Assembly (NCBI GenBank): GCA_000716465.1
Contig: JNWL01000032.1
Location: forward strand, 18,726-82,725
DNA: 64,000 nt
Reading direction: 5' to 3'
DNA from: Streptomyces bikiniensis
GTDB taxonomy: Bacteria > Actinomycetota > Actinomycetes > Streptomycetales > Streptomycetaceae
Shown: positions 34,221 through 44,462 of the stretch, piece after piece
Numbering within the stretch: position 1 is the stretch's first letter
Layout: every line of letters starts with the position of its first letter
Notes under the pieces: generated by a model
Databases searched by the model: none
What the model saw: only the letters and a program-made list of their open reading frames with translations
What the model was told of the DNA's origin: nothing
Program-made: the position numbers and the translations under genes

Positions 34221-34318
34221 ATCGCCCGGTGGACGGGGGACGGCCATGCGCGACGCATGACGCGCACCCGGAGGGCCCGGCGCGTCGGCCGACCCGCGAG
34301 ACGGTCGGGAGCACACGC

Positions 34319-34975
34319 CTAACCCAGGCGCCGCATCTCCCACACCAGTACCTCCGCGTCACCGGTCGCGAGCAGGCTCAGGTCCTTCTCGTCGGTGGCG
34401 CGGGCCGCGTCGCCCGTGGCGAGTTCCTCCGTGCCGACGCGGACCGTGCCGCGTGTCACGTGGGCGTAGACGAAGTCGCCGTCCGGGAGCGGTGTCCGTT
34501 CGGCGTTCTTCAGGCGGTGGACGCGGAGGGTCGCGCCCGGGACCTCGTACGCGAGGTCCCCGTCGTGGCCCCGTACCACCTCGTACGTCGGCTTTCCGTC
34601 GAACGACGGCGGGGCGAGCCACATCTGGACGAAGACCAGGGGGGTGCCGGCGTCGTTGCGTTCGACGTGGCGGACGCCGGAAGCCGCGCTCAGGTGCTGG
34701 AGGTCGCCCGCGCGGACGACCGTCGCGCGGCCCGTCGAGTCGCGGTGGGTGAGTTCGCCCGACACGACCCAGGTGACGATCTCGGTGTGGCTGTGCGGGT
34801 GCTCGTCGAACCCGGCCCCCGGGGCGAGGCGCTCCTCGTTGCAGGCGACCAGCGAACCGAAGCGGAGGTTGTCGGGGTCGTAGTGCGGGCCGAAGGAGAA
34901 GGCGTGCCGGGTGTCGACGCCCGCCGCCGGGTCGCCGCCGGGGTACCGCTCGTCCGCGCGCTGGATGCGTATCAC
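34319..34975 (-). CDS. Pirin family protein
   Basis: 218 residues. The N-terminal cupin carries the pirin metal ligands in FDEHPHSHTEIVTWVVSGELTHRDS (His-x-His plus Glu), and the second cupin is shorter (VWLAPP, VHRLKNAERTPLPDGDFVYAHVTRGTVRV). Pirins bind Fe and include quercetin dioxygenases; the streptomycete protein PirA modulates fatty-acid oxidation and redox balance. GTG 34975 lies 6 nt after TACGGT, so it is probably leaderless. It is divergent from fasR across 91 bp. Confidence 0.9.
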   Translation of the reverse strand: MIRIQRADERYPGGDPAAGVDTRHAFSFGPHYDPDNLRFGSLVACNEERLAPGAGFDEHPHSHTEIVTWVVSGELTHRDSTGRATVVRAGDLQHLSAASGVRHVERNDAGTPLVFVQMWLAPPSFDGKPTYEVVRGHDGDLAYEVPGATLRVHRLKNAERTPLPDGDFVYAHVTRGTVRVGTEELATGDAARATDEKDLSLLATGDAEVLVWEMRRLG

Positions 34976-35066
34976 GGGCCCACCGTAGCCGTCCGCCCGC
35001 CCCCCGCCGGGGGCGAACCCGCCCCGACCCCGCACGTCGGCGTCCGGATAAGGCAGTCTTGTCCCC

Positions 35067-36248
35067 GTGCCTGAACCCGTGAACGCCTCCCATCCGCACG
35101 CCGCGACCCTGAAGCGCCTGGAGCAGTCCTCCGGGCGGCTGGCCGCCGGTGCCATCGCCCGCATGGACGAGACGCTGCCGTGGTACCGCGCGATGCCGCC
35201 CGAGAACCGGTCGTGGATCGGCCTCGTCGCCCAGGCCGGCATCGCCGCGTTCACGGAGTGGTTCCGGCACCCGGAGACCCCGCAGGCGATCTCGACGGAC
35301 GTCTTCGGCACCGCGCCCCGCGAGCTGACCCGGGCGATCACCCTGCGCCAGACCGTGGAGATGGTCCGGACCACCATCGAGGTCATGGAGTCGGCGATCG
35401 AGGAGGTCGCCGCCCCCGGCGACGAGTCGGTGCTGCGCGAGGCGCTCCTCGTCTACGCCCGGGAGATCGCCTTCGCCACCGCCCAGGTGTACGCGCAGGC
35501 CGCCGAGGCCCGGGGCGCGTGGGACGCGCGCCTGGAGTCACTCGTGGTGAACGCCGTGCTGTCCGGCGAGGCGGACGAGGGCGCCGTGTCGCGGGCCGCC
35601 GCGCTCGGCTGGAACTCCCCGGAGCACGTGTGCGTGCTGCTCGGCACGGCCCCGGACGGGGACAGCGAGCTGACGGTGGAGGCGATCCGCCGGGCCGCCC
35701 GGCACGCCAAGCTCCAGGTCCTCACCGGGGTCCTCGGAAACCGGCTCGTCGTCATCGCGGGCGGCAACGACAACCCCCTCGCGGTGGCGAAGGCCCTGAT
35801 CGGGCCGTACGCGCCGGGTCCGGTGGTGGCCGGTCCGGTGGTCCCCGACCTGCTCGCGGCGACGCGTTCCGCGCAGGCGGCGGCGGCCGGTCTGAAGGCC
35901 TGCTCGGCCTGGCAGGACGCCCCGCGCCCGGTCCTCGCGGACGATCTCCTTCCGGAGCGGGCCATCGCCTCGGACCCTTCGGCGCGCGAGCAGTTGGTGG
36001 AGGAGATCTACAGACCGCTGGAGGAAGCCGGGTCGGCGCTCCTGGAAACTCTCAGTGTCTACCTGGAGCAGGCGAGCAGCCTGGAAGGCGCGGCGCGGAT
36101 GCTCTTCGTCCACCCGAATACCGTGCGCTACCGGCTTCGACGTGTGACCGACGTCACCGGTTGGTCACCCTCCGACGTCCGCTCCGCCTTCACCCTGCGG
36201 ATCGCGCTCATCCTGGGACGCTTGGCCGACGGCGAGACGCAGTCCTAG
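35067..36248 (+). CDS. fasR: Fatty-acid synthesis regulator, PucR/CdaR-type helix-turn-helix
   Basis: 393 residues. The N-terminal and central part is a PucR-like sensor (GAIARMDETLPWYRAMPPENRSW ... region, GGDEF-like fold in CdaR proteins) and the C-terminus a helix-turn-helix (LEGAARMLFVHPNTVRYRLRRVTDVTG). It matches FasR (SCO2386 in S. coelicolor, from memory), the activator of fabD-fabH-acpP-fabF that responds to acyl-CoA level. GTG 35067 was taken; there is no clear ribosome site. The fab operon starts 89 bp downstream and carries an inverted repeat that may be its binding site. Confidence 0.92.
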   Translation: MPEPVNASHPHAATLKRLEQSSGRLAAGAIARMDETLPWYRAMPPENRSWIGLVAQAGIAAFTEWFRHPETPQAISTDVFGTAPRELTRAITLRQTVEMVRTTIEVMESAIEEVAAPGDESVLREALLVYAREIAFATAQVYAQAAEARGAWDARLESLVVNAVLSGEADEGAVSRAAALGWNSPEHVCVLLGTAPDGDSELTVEAIRRAARHAKLQVLTGVLGNRLVVIAGGNDNPLAVAKALIGPYAPGPVVAGPVVPDLLAATRSAQAAAAGLKACSAWQDAPRPVLADDLLPERAIASDPSAREQLVEEIYRPLEEAGSALLETLSVYLEQASSLEGAARMLFVHPNTVRYRLRRVTDVTGWSPSDVRSAFTLRIALILGRLADGETQS

Positions 36249-36252
36249 ACTT

Positions 36253-36269
36253 TTGTCGAACACCGACAA
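36253..36269 (+). promoter_or_regulatory. Inverted repeat before fabD, candidate FasR site
   Basis: TTGTCG-AACAC-CGACAA, 6-bp perfect arms with a 5-nt spacer, lies 5 bp after the fasR stop and about 70 bp before fabD. FasR is known to bind the fabD promoter region; that this is the exact site is inference. Confidence 0.45.
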
Positions 36270-36337
36270 TTCCCCCGACGGTTCTTCGTCCCTGTCCCCA
36301 CGGGCGCTCGGAGCCGTCCCCAAGAGAGAGTGTGAGG

Positions 36338-37258
36338 GTGCTCGTACTCGTCGCTCCCGGCCAAGGCGCCCAGACGCCCGGCTTCCTGACCCCCTGGCTC
36401 GAACTCCCCGGCGCCGCCGACCGCGTGGCGGCCTGGTCCGACGCCATCGGGCTCGACCTCGCCCACTACGGCACGAAGGCGGACGCGGACGAGATCCGTG
36501 ACACCGCCGTGGCCCAGCCCCTCCTCGTCGCCGCCGGCCTGCTCTCCGCGGCCGCGCTCGGCGACGACCTCGCGCCCGGCGTCGTCGCCGGCCACAGCGT
36601 CGGCGAGTTCACCGCCGCCGCGTTCGCCGGCGTCCTCGACGACACCGCCGCGCTGCGGCTCGTCCGGACCCGCGGGCTCGCGATGGCCGAGGCCGCCGCG
36701 ATCACGGCGACCGGCATGTCGGCGCTGCTCGGCGGCGACCCCGAGGTCACCGTCCCGCACCTGGAGAAGCTCGGCCTGACGGCCGCCAACGTGAACGGCG
36801 CGGGCCAGATCGTGGCCGCCGGCACCCTGGAGCAGCTGGCCGCCCTGGAGGCGGACAAGCCCGAGGGCGTCCGCCGGGTCGTGGCGCTCAAGGTCGCCGG
36901 CGCCTTCCACACCCACCACATGGCCCCGGCCGTGGCGAAGCTGGAGGAGGCCGCGGCGAAGCTGTCGCCGGCCGCCCCGACCACCCGCTACGTGTCCAAC
37001 AAGGACGGCCAGGTCGTCATGGACGGCGCCGAGGTCGTGTCCCGGCTGGTCGGCCAGGTCGCCAACCCGGTCCGCTGGGACCTGTGCATGGAGACCTTCC
37101 ACGACCTGGGCGCGACGGCGCTGATCGAGGTGTGCCCCGGCGGCACCCTGACCGGCATCGCCAAGCGGGCCCTGCCGGATGTGGCCACGGTCGCCCTGAA
37201 GACTCCCGACGACCTCGACGCGGCCCGTACGCTCGTCGCCGAGCACGCGGCCGTCTGA
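36338..37258 (+). CDS. fabD: Malonyl-CoA:ACP transacylase
   Basis: 306 residues. It moves malonyl groups from CoA to acyl carrier protein for type II fatty-acid synthesis and, in streptomycetes, for polyketides. Motifs: LVAPGQGAQTPGF at the N-terminus, active-site Ser87 in VAGHSVGEFTAAAFAGV, and AGAFHTHHM with the catalytic His. GTG 36338 gives MLVLVAPGQG as in S. coelicolor; GTG 36332 two codons earlier is possible. First gene of fabD-fabH-acpP-fabF, 18 bp before fabH. Confidence 0.96.
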   Translation: MLVLVAPGQGAQTPGFLTPWLELPGAADRVAAWSDAIGLDLAHYGTKADADEIRDTAVAQPLLVAAGLLSAAALGDDLAPGVVAGHSVGEFTAAAFAGVLDDTAALRLVRTRGLAMAEAAAITATGMSALLGGDPEVTVPHLEKLGLTAANVNGAGQIVAAGTLEQLAALEADKPEGVRRVVALKVAGAFHTHHMAPAVAKLEEAAAKLSPAAPTTRYVSNKDGQVVMDGAEVVSRLVGQVANPVRWDLCMETFHDLGATALIEVCPGGTLTGIAKRALPDVATVALKTPDDLDAARTLVAEHAAV

Positions 37259-37276
37259 CTAGGAGTGTCGAGAAGC

Positions 37277-38344
<1,068 letters not shown>

Positions 38345-38399
38345 GCACCCGGATCTCCCGGAAGCCCCTTACCGAAGCAATCACAGAAGGAGCGCCACC

Positions 38400-38648
38400 A
38401 TGGCCTTCACCCAGGAGCAGATCGTCGAAGGTCTCGCCGAGATCGTCAACGAGATCGCCGGCATCCCGACCGAGGACGTCCAGCTGGACAAGTCCTTCAC
38501 CGACGACCTGGACGTCGACTCGCTGTCCATGGTCGAGGTCGTCGTCGCCGCCGAAGAGCGTTTCGAGGTCAAGATCCCGGACGAGGACGTCAAGAACCTC
38601 AAGACCGTGGGCGATGCCGTCGACTACATCCTGAAGCACCAGGGCTGA
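38400..38648 (+). CDS. acpP: Acyl carrier protein of fatty-acid synthesis
   Basis: 82 residues, acidic. The phosphopantetheine attachment site is Ser41 in DDLDVDSLSMVEVV. ATG 38400 follows AAGGAG with 7-nt spacing, a strong ribosome site fitting the high ACP demand. It lies between fabH and fabF and carries growing acyl chains for the operon's enzymes. Confidence 0.98.
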   Translation: MAFTQEQIVEGLAEIVNEIAGIPTEDVQLDKSFTDDLDVDSLSMVEVVVAAEERFEVKIPDEDVKNLKTVGDAVDYILKHQG

Positions 38649-38727
38649 TCCGGCCCTCGCTGTCCCGGTCAGCCACCCGGCGGTGGCGCCGCATTCCGAC
38701 CATCACACACATGGAGAAAGAATTCCT

Positions 38728-39990
38728 GTGAGCTCGACCAATCGCACCGTGGTCGTCACCGGTATCGGCGCAACCACACCGCTGGGTGGCGACTCCGCAT
38801 CGACCTGGGAAGGTCTGATCGCGGGACGCTCCGGCGTCCGTACGCTTGAGGGCGAACGTTTCGCCGAACTGCCCGTCAGGATCGCCGCGACGGCCGCCGT
38901 CGAGCCCGGCGACGTCCTTCCCCGGCCGCTCGCCCGCAAGCTGGACCGCTCGGCGCAGTTCGCCGTGATCGCGGCCCGCGAGGCGTGGGCCGACGCGGGC
39001 TACACCGCCCCGGCCGGTGAGGACCAGAAGATCGCGCCCGAGCGGCTCGGCTCCGTCATCGCCTCCGGCATCGGCGGTGTCACCACGCTGCTCGACCAGT
39101 ACGACGTGCTGAAGGAGAAGGGCGTCCGCCGCGTCTCCCCGCACACCGTCCCCATGCTCATGCCCAACAGCCCCTCGGCGAACGTGGGTCTGGAGGTGAA
39201 CGCCCGGGCGGGCGTCCACACCCCGGTCTCCGCGTGCGCGTCGGGCGCCGAGGCGATCGGTTACGCCGTCGAGATGATCCGCACCGGCCGTGCCGACGTG
39301 GTCGTCGCCGGCGGCACCGAGGCGGCGATCCACCCGCTGCCGATCGCCGCCTTCGCCAACATGATGGCGATGTCCAAGAACAACGACGAGCCGGAGAAGG
39401 CCTCGCGCCCGTACGACACCGGCCGTGACGGCTTCGTGCTCGGCGAGGGCGCGGGCGTCGTGGTCCTGGAGTCCGAGGAGCACGCGAAGGCGCGCGGCGC
39501 GCGCGTCTACTGCGAGGTCCTGGGCCAGGGCCTGTCGGCCGACAGCCACCACATCGCGCAGCCCGAGCCGACCGGCCGGGGCATCGCGGCCGCGATGCGG
39601 AACCTGCTGGAATCGACGGACCTGAAGCCGTCCGAGGTCGTCCACCTGAACGCGCACGCCACGTCGACGCCGCAGGGCGACACCGCCGAGGTCAAGGCGC
39701 TGCGGAACGTCCTGGGCGACGACCTGGACCACGTCGCGATCTCCGCGACGAAGTCGATGACGGGTCACCTCCTCGGCGGCGCGGGCGGCATCGAGACCGT
39801 CGCGACGGTCCTGGCGCTGTACCACCGCCTCGCCCCGCCGACGATCAACGTCGACGAGCTGGACCCGGAGATCGACGCGGACGTCGTCCGCGGCGAGGCC
39901 CGTCCCCTCCCGGAGGGCACGGTCGCCGCGATCAACAACTCGTTCGGCTTCGGCGGCCACAACGTCGTGCTGGCGTTCCGTACGGTCTGA
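38728..39990 (+). CDS. fabF: 3-oxoacyl-ACP synthase II (KAS II)
   Basis: 420 residues; it elongates acyl-ACP with malonyl-ACP. The Cys-His-His triad is Cys170 (VSACASGAEAIGYA), His310 (NAHATSTPQGD) and His347 (SMTGHLLGGAGG); Lys in AISATKS and the C-terminal NNSFGFGGHNV are present. GTG 38728 follows GGAGAAAG. It is the last gene of the fab operon and is followed by a 14-bp-stem terminator. Confidence 0.97.
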   Translation: MSSTNRTVVVTGIGATTPLGGDSASTWEGLIAGRSGVRTLEGERFAELPVRIAATAAVEPGDVLPRPLARKLDRSAQFAVIAAREAWADAGYTAPAGEDQKIAPERLGSVIASGIGGVTTLLDQYDVLKEKGVRRVSPHTVPMLMPNSPSANVGLEVNARAGVHTPVSACASGAEAIGYAVEMIRTGRADVVVAGGTEAAIHPLPIAAFANMMAMSKNNDEPEKASRPYDTGRDGFVLGEGAGVVVLESEEHAKARGARVYCEVLGQGLSADSHHIAQPEPTGRGIAAAMRNLLESTDLKPSEVVHLNAHATSTPQGDTAEVKALRNVLGDDLDHVAISATKSMTGHLLGGAGGIETVATVLALYHRLAPPTINVDELDPEIDADVVRGEARPLPEGTVAAINNSFGFGGHNVVLAFRTV

Positions 39991-40003
39991 TCCCTGCGCG
40001 TGA

Positions 40004-40036
40004 GAGGCCCGCTCCCCGGCAAGGGGGGCGGGCCTC
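40004..40036. terminator. fab operon terminator
   Basis: 14-bp stem (GAGGCCCGCTCCCC with one G-U pair) and loop GGCAA, 14 bp after the fabF stop; the convergent DUF3145 gene ends 28 bp further. Confidence 0.8.
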
Positions 40037-40063
40037 CGGCGTGTTCCGGGGCGTTCCGGGGCG

Positions 40064-40558
40064 TCAGACGACCTGGTGGAGCCAGCGGACCGGGGCGCCC
40101 TCACCCGCGTAGCGGAAGGGTTCCAGTTCGTCGTCCCAGGGCTTGCCGAGGAGTTCGGCGATCTCGGCCTCCAGCCGGGTACCGCCCTGCGCGGAGCGCG
40201 CCAGGGCGGCCCGGAGCCGGTCCTCGGGGACGAGGATGTCGCCGTGCATGCCGGTGACGGCGTGGAAGATGCCCAGGTCGGGGGTGGCGCTGTAGCGCTC
40301 GCCCTCGGCGGTGGGGCAGGGCTCCGCGGTGACCTCGAAGCGGAGCATCTGCCAGCCGCGCAGGGCGGAGGCGATCCGGGAGGCGGTGCCGGTCTCGCCC
40401 TTCCAGGAGAGTTCCGCTCTCCAGGTGCCGGGGGACGCCGGCTGGCGGACCCAGTCGAGCTGGACCCTCGCACCGAGGACGCCCGCCACCGCCCATTCGA
40501 CGTGCGGGCAGAGCGCGCGCGGTGCGGAGTGTACGTACAGGACTCCACGTGTCGTCAC
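40064..40558 (-). CDS. DUF3145 family protein
   Basis: 164 residues of an actinobacterial family always found near the fab operon (SCO2391 position in S. coelicolor, from memory). Signatures: TTRGVLYVHSAPRALCPHVEWA, WRAELSWKGETGTASRIASAL, LGIFHAVTGMHGDILVPEDRL and GKPWDDELEPFRYA. No function is known; no membrane or signal segment. GTG 40558 has GGAGGT 4 nt upstream. Convergent with fabF. Confidence 0.92.
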   Translation of the reverse strand: MTTRGVLYVHSAPRALCPHVEWAVAGVLGARVQLDWVRQPASPGTWRAELSWKGETGTASRIASALRGWQMLRFEVTAEPCPTAEGERYSATPDLGIFHAVTGMHGDILVPEDRLRAALARSAQGGTRLEAEIAELLGKPWDDELEPFRYAGEGAPVRWLHQVV

Positions 40559-40817
40559 CGGGACCTCCAGTGTGGGACGAGGTTCGCCTTTTCCCAGCGG
40601 CCTCAGTAAACATCATCGGGAGTGGATCTTCACAAACCCTCAAAAAGGGGACAGGTTGTGACGTGATGTAATTTACCGGAGCCGGTCGGCGAGGGCGCCT
40701 CTGGTTCGACGGGGGAAAAGCTACCGTGCCGCGCCGTCATCGGGGTGACGTACGGTCGGACCGATGACGGTGCACACGAAGCTTTCACCCGCGAGGACGC
40801 CGAAGGAGGGGACCGGG

Positions 40818-41711
40818 ATGCGCGGCCGACGCCGATTCCGTACCGCCGCCGCCACCGCGACGGCGGCGCTGCTGTGCGCGGGAGCGCTGGCCGGATGCTC
40901 GTCCGGGAACCCGGAGAAGGCGGCTCCCGCCAGGAGCACGCCGGCCCCGACGCCGACGCCCACGCCCACCTCCTCCTGGAACGCCTCCCCCTCCTCCCTC
41001 GCCGCCGTCGGCGACTCCGTCACCCGCGCCTTCGACGCCTGCTCGCTCCTCTCCGACTGCCCGGAGGCCTCCTGGGCGACCGGGACGGACGCGGCCGTCA
41101 ACAGCCTGGCGCTGCGGCTCCTGGGCCCGGAGAAGGCGGCCGGCCGCAGCTGGAACCTGGCGCGGACGGGCGCGCGGATGGCGGAGCTGCCGGAGCAGAT
41201 GACCGCCGCGGCGGCCCGGAAGCCGGAACTGGTGACGGTGATGATGGGCGCCAACGACGCCTGCCGGCCGACCCCGGCCCTGATGACCCCGGTCGCGGAG
41301 TTCCGCGCCTCCTTCGAGACGGCCCTCGCCCGGCTGCGGGCGGCGGCGCCGGAGGCGCAGGTGTACGTGGCGAGCGTGCCGGACCTGAAGCACCTGTGGT
41401 CGACGGGCCGGATCGGCGGCGCGGCGGGCGTGTGGGACCTGGGGATCTGCGGCGCGATGCTGGCGGACGCGACGAACCTGGGGCCCGAGGCCGAGCGGCG
41501 GCGCGCGACGGTGTCGGCGCGGGTGGACGCGTACAACGAGGTCCTGGCGGAGGTCTGCGCGAAGGACGAGCGCTGCCGGTACGACGGCGGCGCGGTCCAC
41601 GGGTTCCGCTTCGACGGCGCCCAGTTGAGCCCCTGGGACTGGTTCCATCCGAGCCGGGACGGCCAGGCGCGGCTCGCGGAGCTGGCGTACCGGCGGATCA
41701 CGGCGGGGTGA
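40818..41711 (+). CDS. SGNH/GDSL-type esterase lipoprotein
   Basis: 297 residues. Lipoprotein signal with lipidated Cys27 (ALAGC), then a Thr-Pro linker (about 35-50). The SGNH hydrolase domain has block I AVGDSVTRAF (nucleophile Ser), the Gly/Asn blocks LARTGA and MMGANDAC, and block V SPWDWFHPSRDGQ (Asp, His). It is an exported esterase or lipase with unknown substrate. ATG 40818 is supported by GAAGGAGGG and by the signal peptide; an upstream ATG 40764 (leaderless, TACGGT 7 nt before it) would hide the signal. Convergent with the GH3 gene. Confidence 0.9.
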   Translation: MRGRRRFRTAAATATAALLCAGALAGCSSGNPEKAAPARSTPAPTPTPTPTSSWNASPSSLAAVGDSVTRAFDACSLLSDCPEASWATGTDAAVNSLALRLLGPEKAAGRSWNLARTGARMAELPEQMTAAAARKPELVTVMMGANDACRPTPALMTPVAEFRASFETALARLRAAAPEAQVYVASVPDLKHLWSTGRIGGAAGVWDLGICGAMLADATNLGPEAERRRATVSARVDAYNEVLAEVCAKDERCRYDGGAVHGFRFDGAQLSPWDWFHPSRDGQARLAELAYRRITAG

Positions 41712-41714
41712 GGA

Positions 41715-41746
41715 CCCCGGGGCGGGTGTCAGGTGCCGCCCCGGGG
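41715..41746. terminator. Terminator between the SGNH and GH3 genes
   Basis: Perfect 11-bp arms (CCCCGGGGCGG and complement) with a 10-nt loop, between convergent stop codons. Confidence 0.75.
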
Positions 41747-41776
41747 CCGTCGGGGAAGGCGGCCCGCGCCGGAGGG

Positions 41777-44374
41777 TCAGTCGATCTCCAGCACGGCCGT
41801 CAGGCGCACGTCGTCGAGGGAGTGGGCCGCCCTGACCTCGTATGCCCCGGGCACGAAGGTCCAGTCGCCCTTCTCCTCGTCCCAGATCTCGAAGGCGCGG
41901 CGGGAGAGCGCGATCGGCGTCTCGACGGTCTCGCCGGGGCCCGCCCCGACGCTCGCGAACCCGGCGAGGACGCGGGCCGGGCGCTCGGGGGCGCCGGAGG
42001 AGGGGGCGGGCGCCAGATAGACCTGGACGGTCTCGCGGCCCGGCCGACCGCCGGTGTTGGTGATCCGGACGGTGGCCGTCTCGGGGCCCGTGACCAGGGA
42101 GTCGTACGACCAGGTCGTGTAGCCGAGGCCGTGACCGAAGGTGTACGCGGGGGCCCGTCCGCTCCGGTCCCAGGCGCGGTGGCCGATGAAGGGGCCCTCG
42201 GCGTAGTCGAGTTCCCCTTCGACGGGGACGACGGCGGTGACGGGGGCGTCGGCGAGGGCGGCGGGCCAGGTGGTGGGGAGGCGGCCGCCGGGCTCCTCGG
42301 CGCCGGTGAGGACGTCGGCGAGGGCGGCGCCGCCCTCCTGGCCGGGGAACCAGGTGAGCAGGATCGCGGCCACGTCCTCGCGCCAGGGCATCTCGACCGG
42401 GGAGCCGGCGTTGACCACGACCACGGTGTTCGGGTTGGCGGCGGCGACGGCCCGTACGAGGTCGTCCTGGCGGCCGGGGAGCGCGAGGTCCGTGCGGTCG
42501 AAGCCCTCGGACTCGACGCGTTCGGTGGTGGCGACGACCACGACGGCGGTGTCGGCGGCGCGGGCCGCCTCGACGGCTTCGGCGATCAGTTCGTCGGGGT
42601 CACGGCGGGGACCGAGGTGGACGAGGGAGAAGGCGACGGCCGGCAGCGGGGCCGCGAACCGCTTGTCCGGAGTGTGGAGCAGGGAGACCTCGACGGTCTC
42701 TCCGGCGGTGAGCGGGACCTCGGCGCGGACGACCGGGGAGCCGAAGAAGGCTTCGAAGGGGTCGGTCTCGGAGCCCATGGCCTGGACGCCGTCGAAGACG
42801 GTCTCGCCGGCGACGGTGAGGACGAAGGCGCCGAGGCCGCGGGTGCCGAAGGAGTGCGCGCCGGTCTCGCGCGGGGTGAAGGTGCCGACGACCTCGACGG
42901 AGGCGAGGGCCTCGTGGGTGACGCCGTCGGGCAGGTCGCCGCCGATCCACTGGACCTGGCCGGTCGGCAGGGAGCCCTCGCCGAGCAGGTTCCCGGCGGC
43001 GTCGCGGCAGCGGGCGCGGAGGGTGAAGCCCTTGTCGGCGGGGGCGGGTTCGTCGCTGGGGTCGGCGCCGACCGCGTACGTCAGGGCCCCCTCGGGCAGG
43101 GCGGCGGCGAGACCGTCGAGCGGGGAGACGACGTGGTCGGGGAAGACCTGGGCTGAGCCGCCGCCGAGGACGCGGGCGTCACGGGCGGCGGCGCCGGAGA
43201 GGGCGACGGTGGTGCCGGGGGCGAGGGGGAGGACGGGGTTCCCGGTCCGTACGGCAGCGGCTCCGTCTCGTACGGCAGCGGCTCCGTCTCGTACGGCAGC
43301 GGTCTCGTCCGGTACGACGGCGGGCTCGTCCCGTACGACGGCAGGTTCGTCCCGTACGACGGCGGGCTCGTTCCGGAGCAGGACGAAGCCGCGGTGGGCG
43401 AGTTCGCGGGCCAGGGCGTCGCCGTCGATCGGGGCGGGGGGCGCGGTGACGGCCGGCGGGGCGCCTTCGAGGGCGCCGACGCGGGCGGCGAGCCGCAGGA
43501 CGCGGCGTACGGCCGCGTCGACGGCGGACTCCGCCACCTCCCCGGCGCGGACGGCGGCGACCAGCGCCTCGCCGTAGACGGTGGCCGGTCCGGGCATGGC
43601 GACGTCGAGGCCGCCCCGGAGGGCGCCGGCGGTGGAGCGGGCGGCCGTCCAGTCGGAGACGTTGATTCCGTCGAAGCCCCACTCGCCGCGCAGGACCTCG
43701 TTCACCAGCTCGTGGTGTTCGGTCATGGTCACGCCGTTGACCTGGTTGTACGCGGTCATGATCCCCCAGGGCCGCGCGTTCTTGACGATGGCCTCGAAGG
43801 GGGCGAGGTAGAGCTCGCGGAGCGCGCGGGGCGCGACGCGGTTGTCGACGGTGAAGCGGTCGGTCTCGGCGTCGTTGGCGACGAAGTGCTTGACGGTGGT
43901 GCCGACCCCGCCGTCCTGGACGCCCAGGACGTAGCCGGTGCCGATCGTGCCGGTGAGGAGGGGGTCCTCGGAGTACGCCTCGAAGTGCCGGCCGCCGAGG
44001 GGGCTGCGGTGCAGGTTGACGGTGGGGGCGAGGAGGACGTGGACGCCCTTGCGGCGCGCCTCCTGGGCGAGGAGCCGGCCGGCCCGGCGGGCGAGGGCGG
44101 GGTCCCAGGCGGCGGCGAGCGCGGTCGGGGAGGGCAGGGCGACGGAGGGGTCGTCGGCGGTCCAGCGGACGCCCCGGACGCCGACCGGGCCGTCGGACGT
44201 GACGAGGGGGGCGAGGCCGATCTCGGGCAGGGGGTGCAGGCTCCACATGTCCCGGCCGCCGAGCAGCCGGGCCTTGGCGTCCAGGTCGAGCTTGCCGAGG
44301 GCCGCCTCGACGGCCGCCTCCCGGGCGGCCTCCCCCGTGGCCCCCGCGTCCGTGCCCGTGCCCGTCTCCGCCAT
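41777..44374 (-). CDS. Glycoside hydrolase family 3 beta-glucosidase with PA14 domain
   Basis: 865 residues. The N-terminal TIM barrel (30-305) has the nucleophile Asp241 in GINVSDWTA, KHFVANDAETDR and the substrate motif SDGPVGVRG. Residues 330-730 hold the second (alpha/beta) domain with an inserted PA14 domain (about 470-600), and 770-865 a fibronectin-III-like C-terminus. Residues 336-376 are a heptapeptide array (EPAVVRD and variants) found in no typical member. There is no signal peptide, so the enzyme is cytoplasmic and acts on imported oligosaccharides. ATG 44374 follows AGGAGGT. Divergent from a TetR regulator. Confidence 0.93.
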   Translation of the reverse strand: MAETGTGTDAGATGEAAREAAVEAALGKLDLDAKARLLGGRDMWSLHPLPEIGLAPLVTSDGPVGVRGVRWTADDPSVALPSPTALAAAWDPALARRAGRLLAQEARRKGVHVLLAPTVNLHRSPLGGRHFEAYSEDPLLTGTIGTGYVLGVQDGGVGTTVKHFVANDAETDRFTVDNRVAPRALRELYLAPFEAIVKNARPWGIMTAYNQVNGVTMTEHHELVNEVLRGEWGFDGINVSDWTAARSTAGALRGGLDVAMPGPATVYGEALVAAVRAGEVAESAVDAAVRRVLRLAARVGALEGAPPAVTAPPAPIDGDALARELAHRGFVLLRNEPAVVRDEPAVVRDEPAVVPDETAAVRDGAAAVRDGAAAVRTGNPVLPLAPGTTVALSGAAARDARVLGGGSAQVFPDHVVSPLDGLAAALPEGALTYAVGADPSDEPAPADKGFTLRARCRDAAGNLLGEGSLPTGQVQWIGGDLPDGVTHEALASVEVVGTFTPRETGAHSFGTRGLGAFVLTVAGETVFDGVQAMGSETDPFEAFFGSPVVRAEVPLTAGETVEVSLLHTPDKRFAAPLPAVAFSLVHLGPRRDPDELIAEAVEAARAADTAVVVVATTERVESEGFDRTDLALPGRQDDLVRAVAAANPNTVVVVNAGSPVEMPWREDVAAILLTWFPGQEGGAALADVLTGAEEPGGRLPTTWPAALADAPVTAVVPVEGELDYAEGPFIGHRAWDRSGRAPAYTFGHGLGYTTWSYDSLVTGPETATVRITNTGGRPGRETVQVYLAPAPSSGAPERPARVLAGFASVGAGPGETVETPIALSRRAFEIWDEEKGDWTFVPGAYEVRAAHSLDDVRLTAVLEID
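43250..43385. repeat. Tandem 18-21 bp repeats inside the GH3 gene
   Basis: Six to seven copies of units like GTCTCGTACGGCAGCGGCTCC encode the EPAVVRD / GAAAVRD heptads and hexads. All units are multiples of three. Confidence 0.8.
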
Positions 44375-44462
44375 GGCCGTACCTCCTCGACGACGTACCG
44401 ATGGAGCCCATCGTGCACCGCTCACCCTGTAGAGAGGTAGGCGATGTGATTATTCTGTTACT

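Noticed and set aside
36332..36340. GTG 36332 as the fabD start
   Set aside because: Two codons longer than known Streptomyces FabD; neither start has a clearly better ribosome site, so the conserved MLVLVAPGQG start was preferred.
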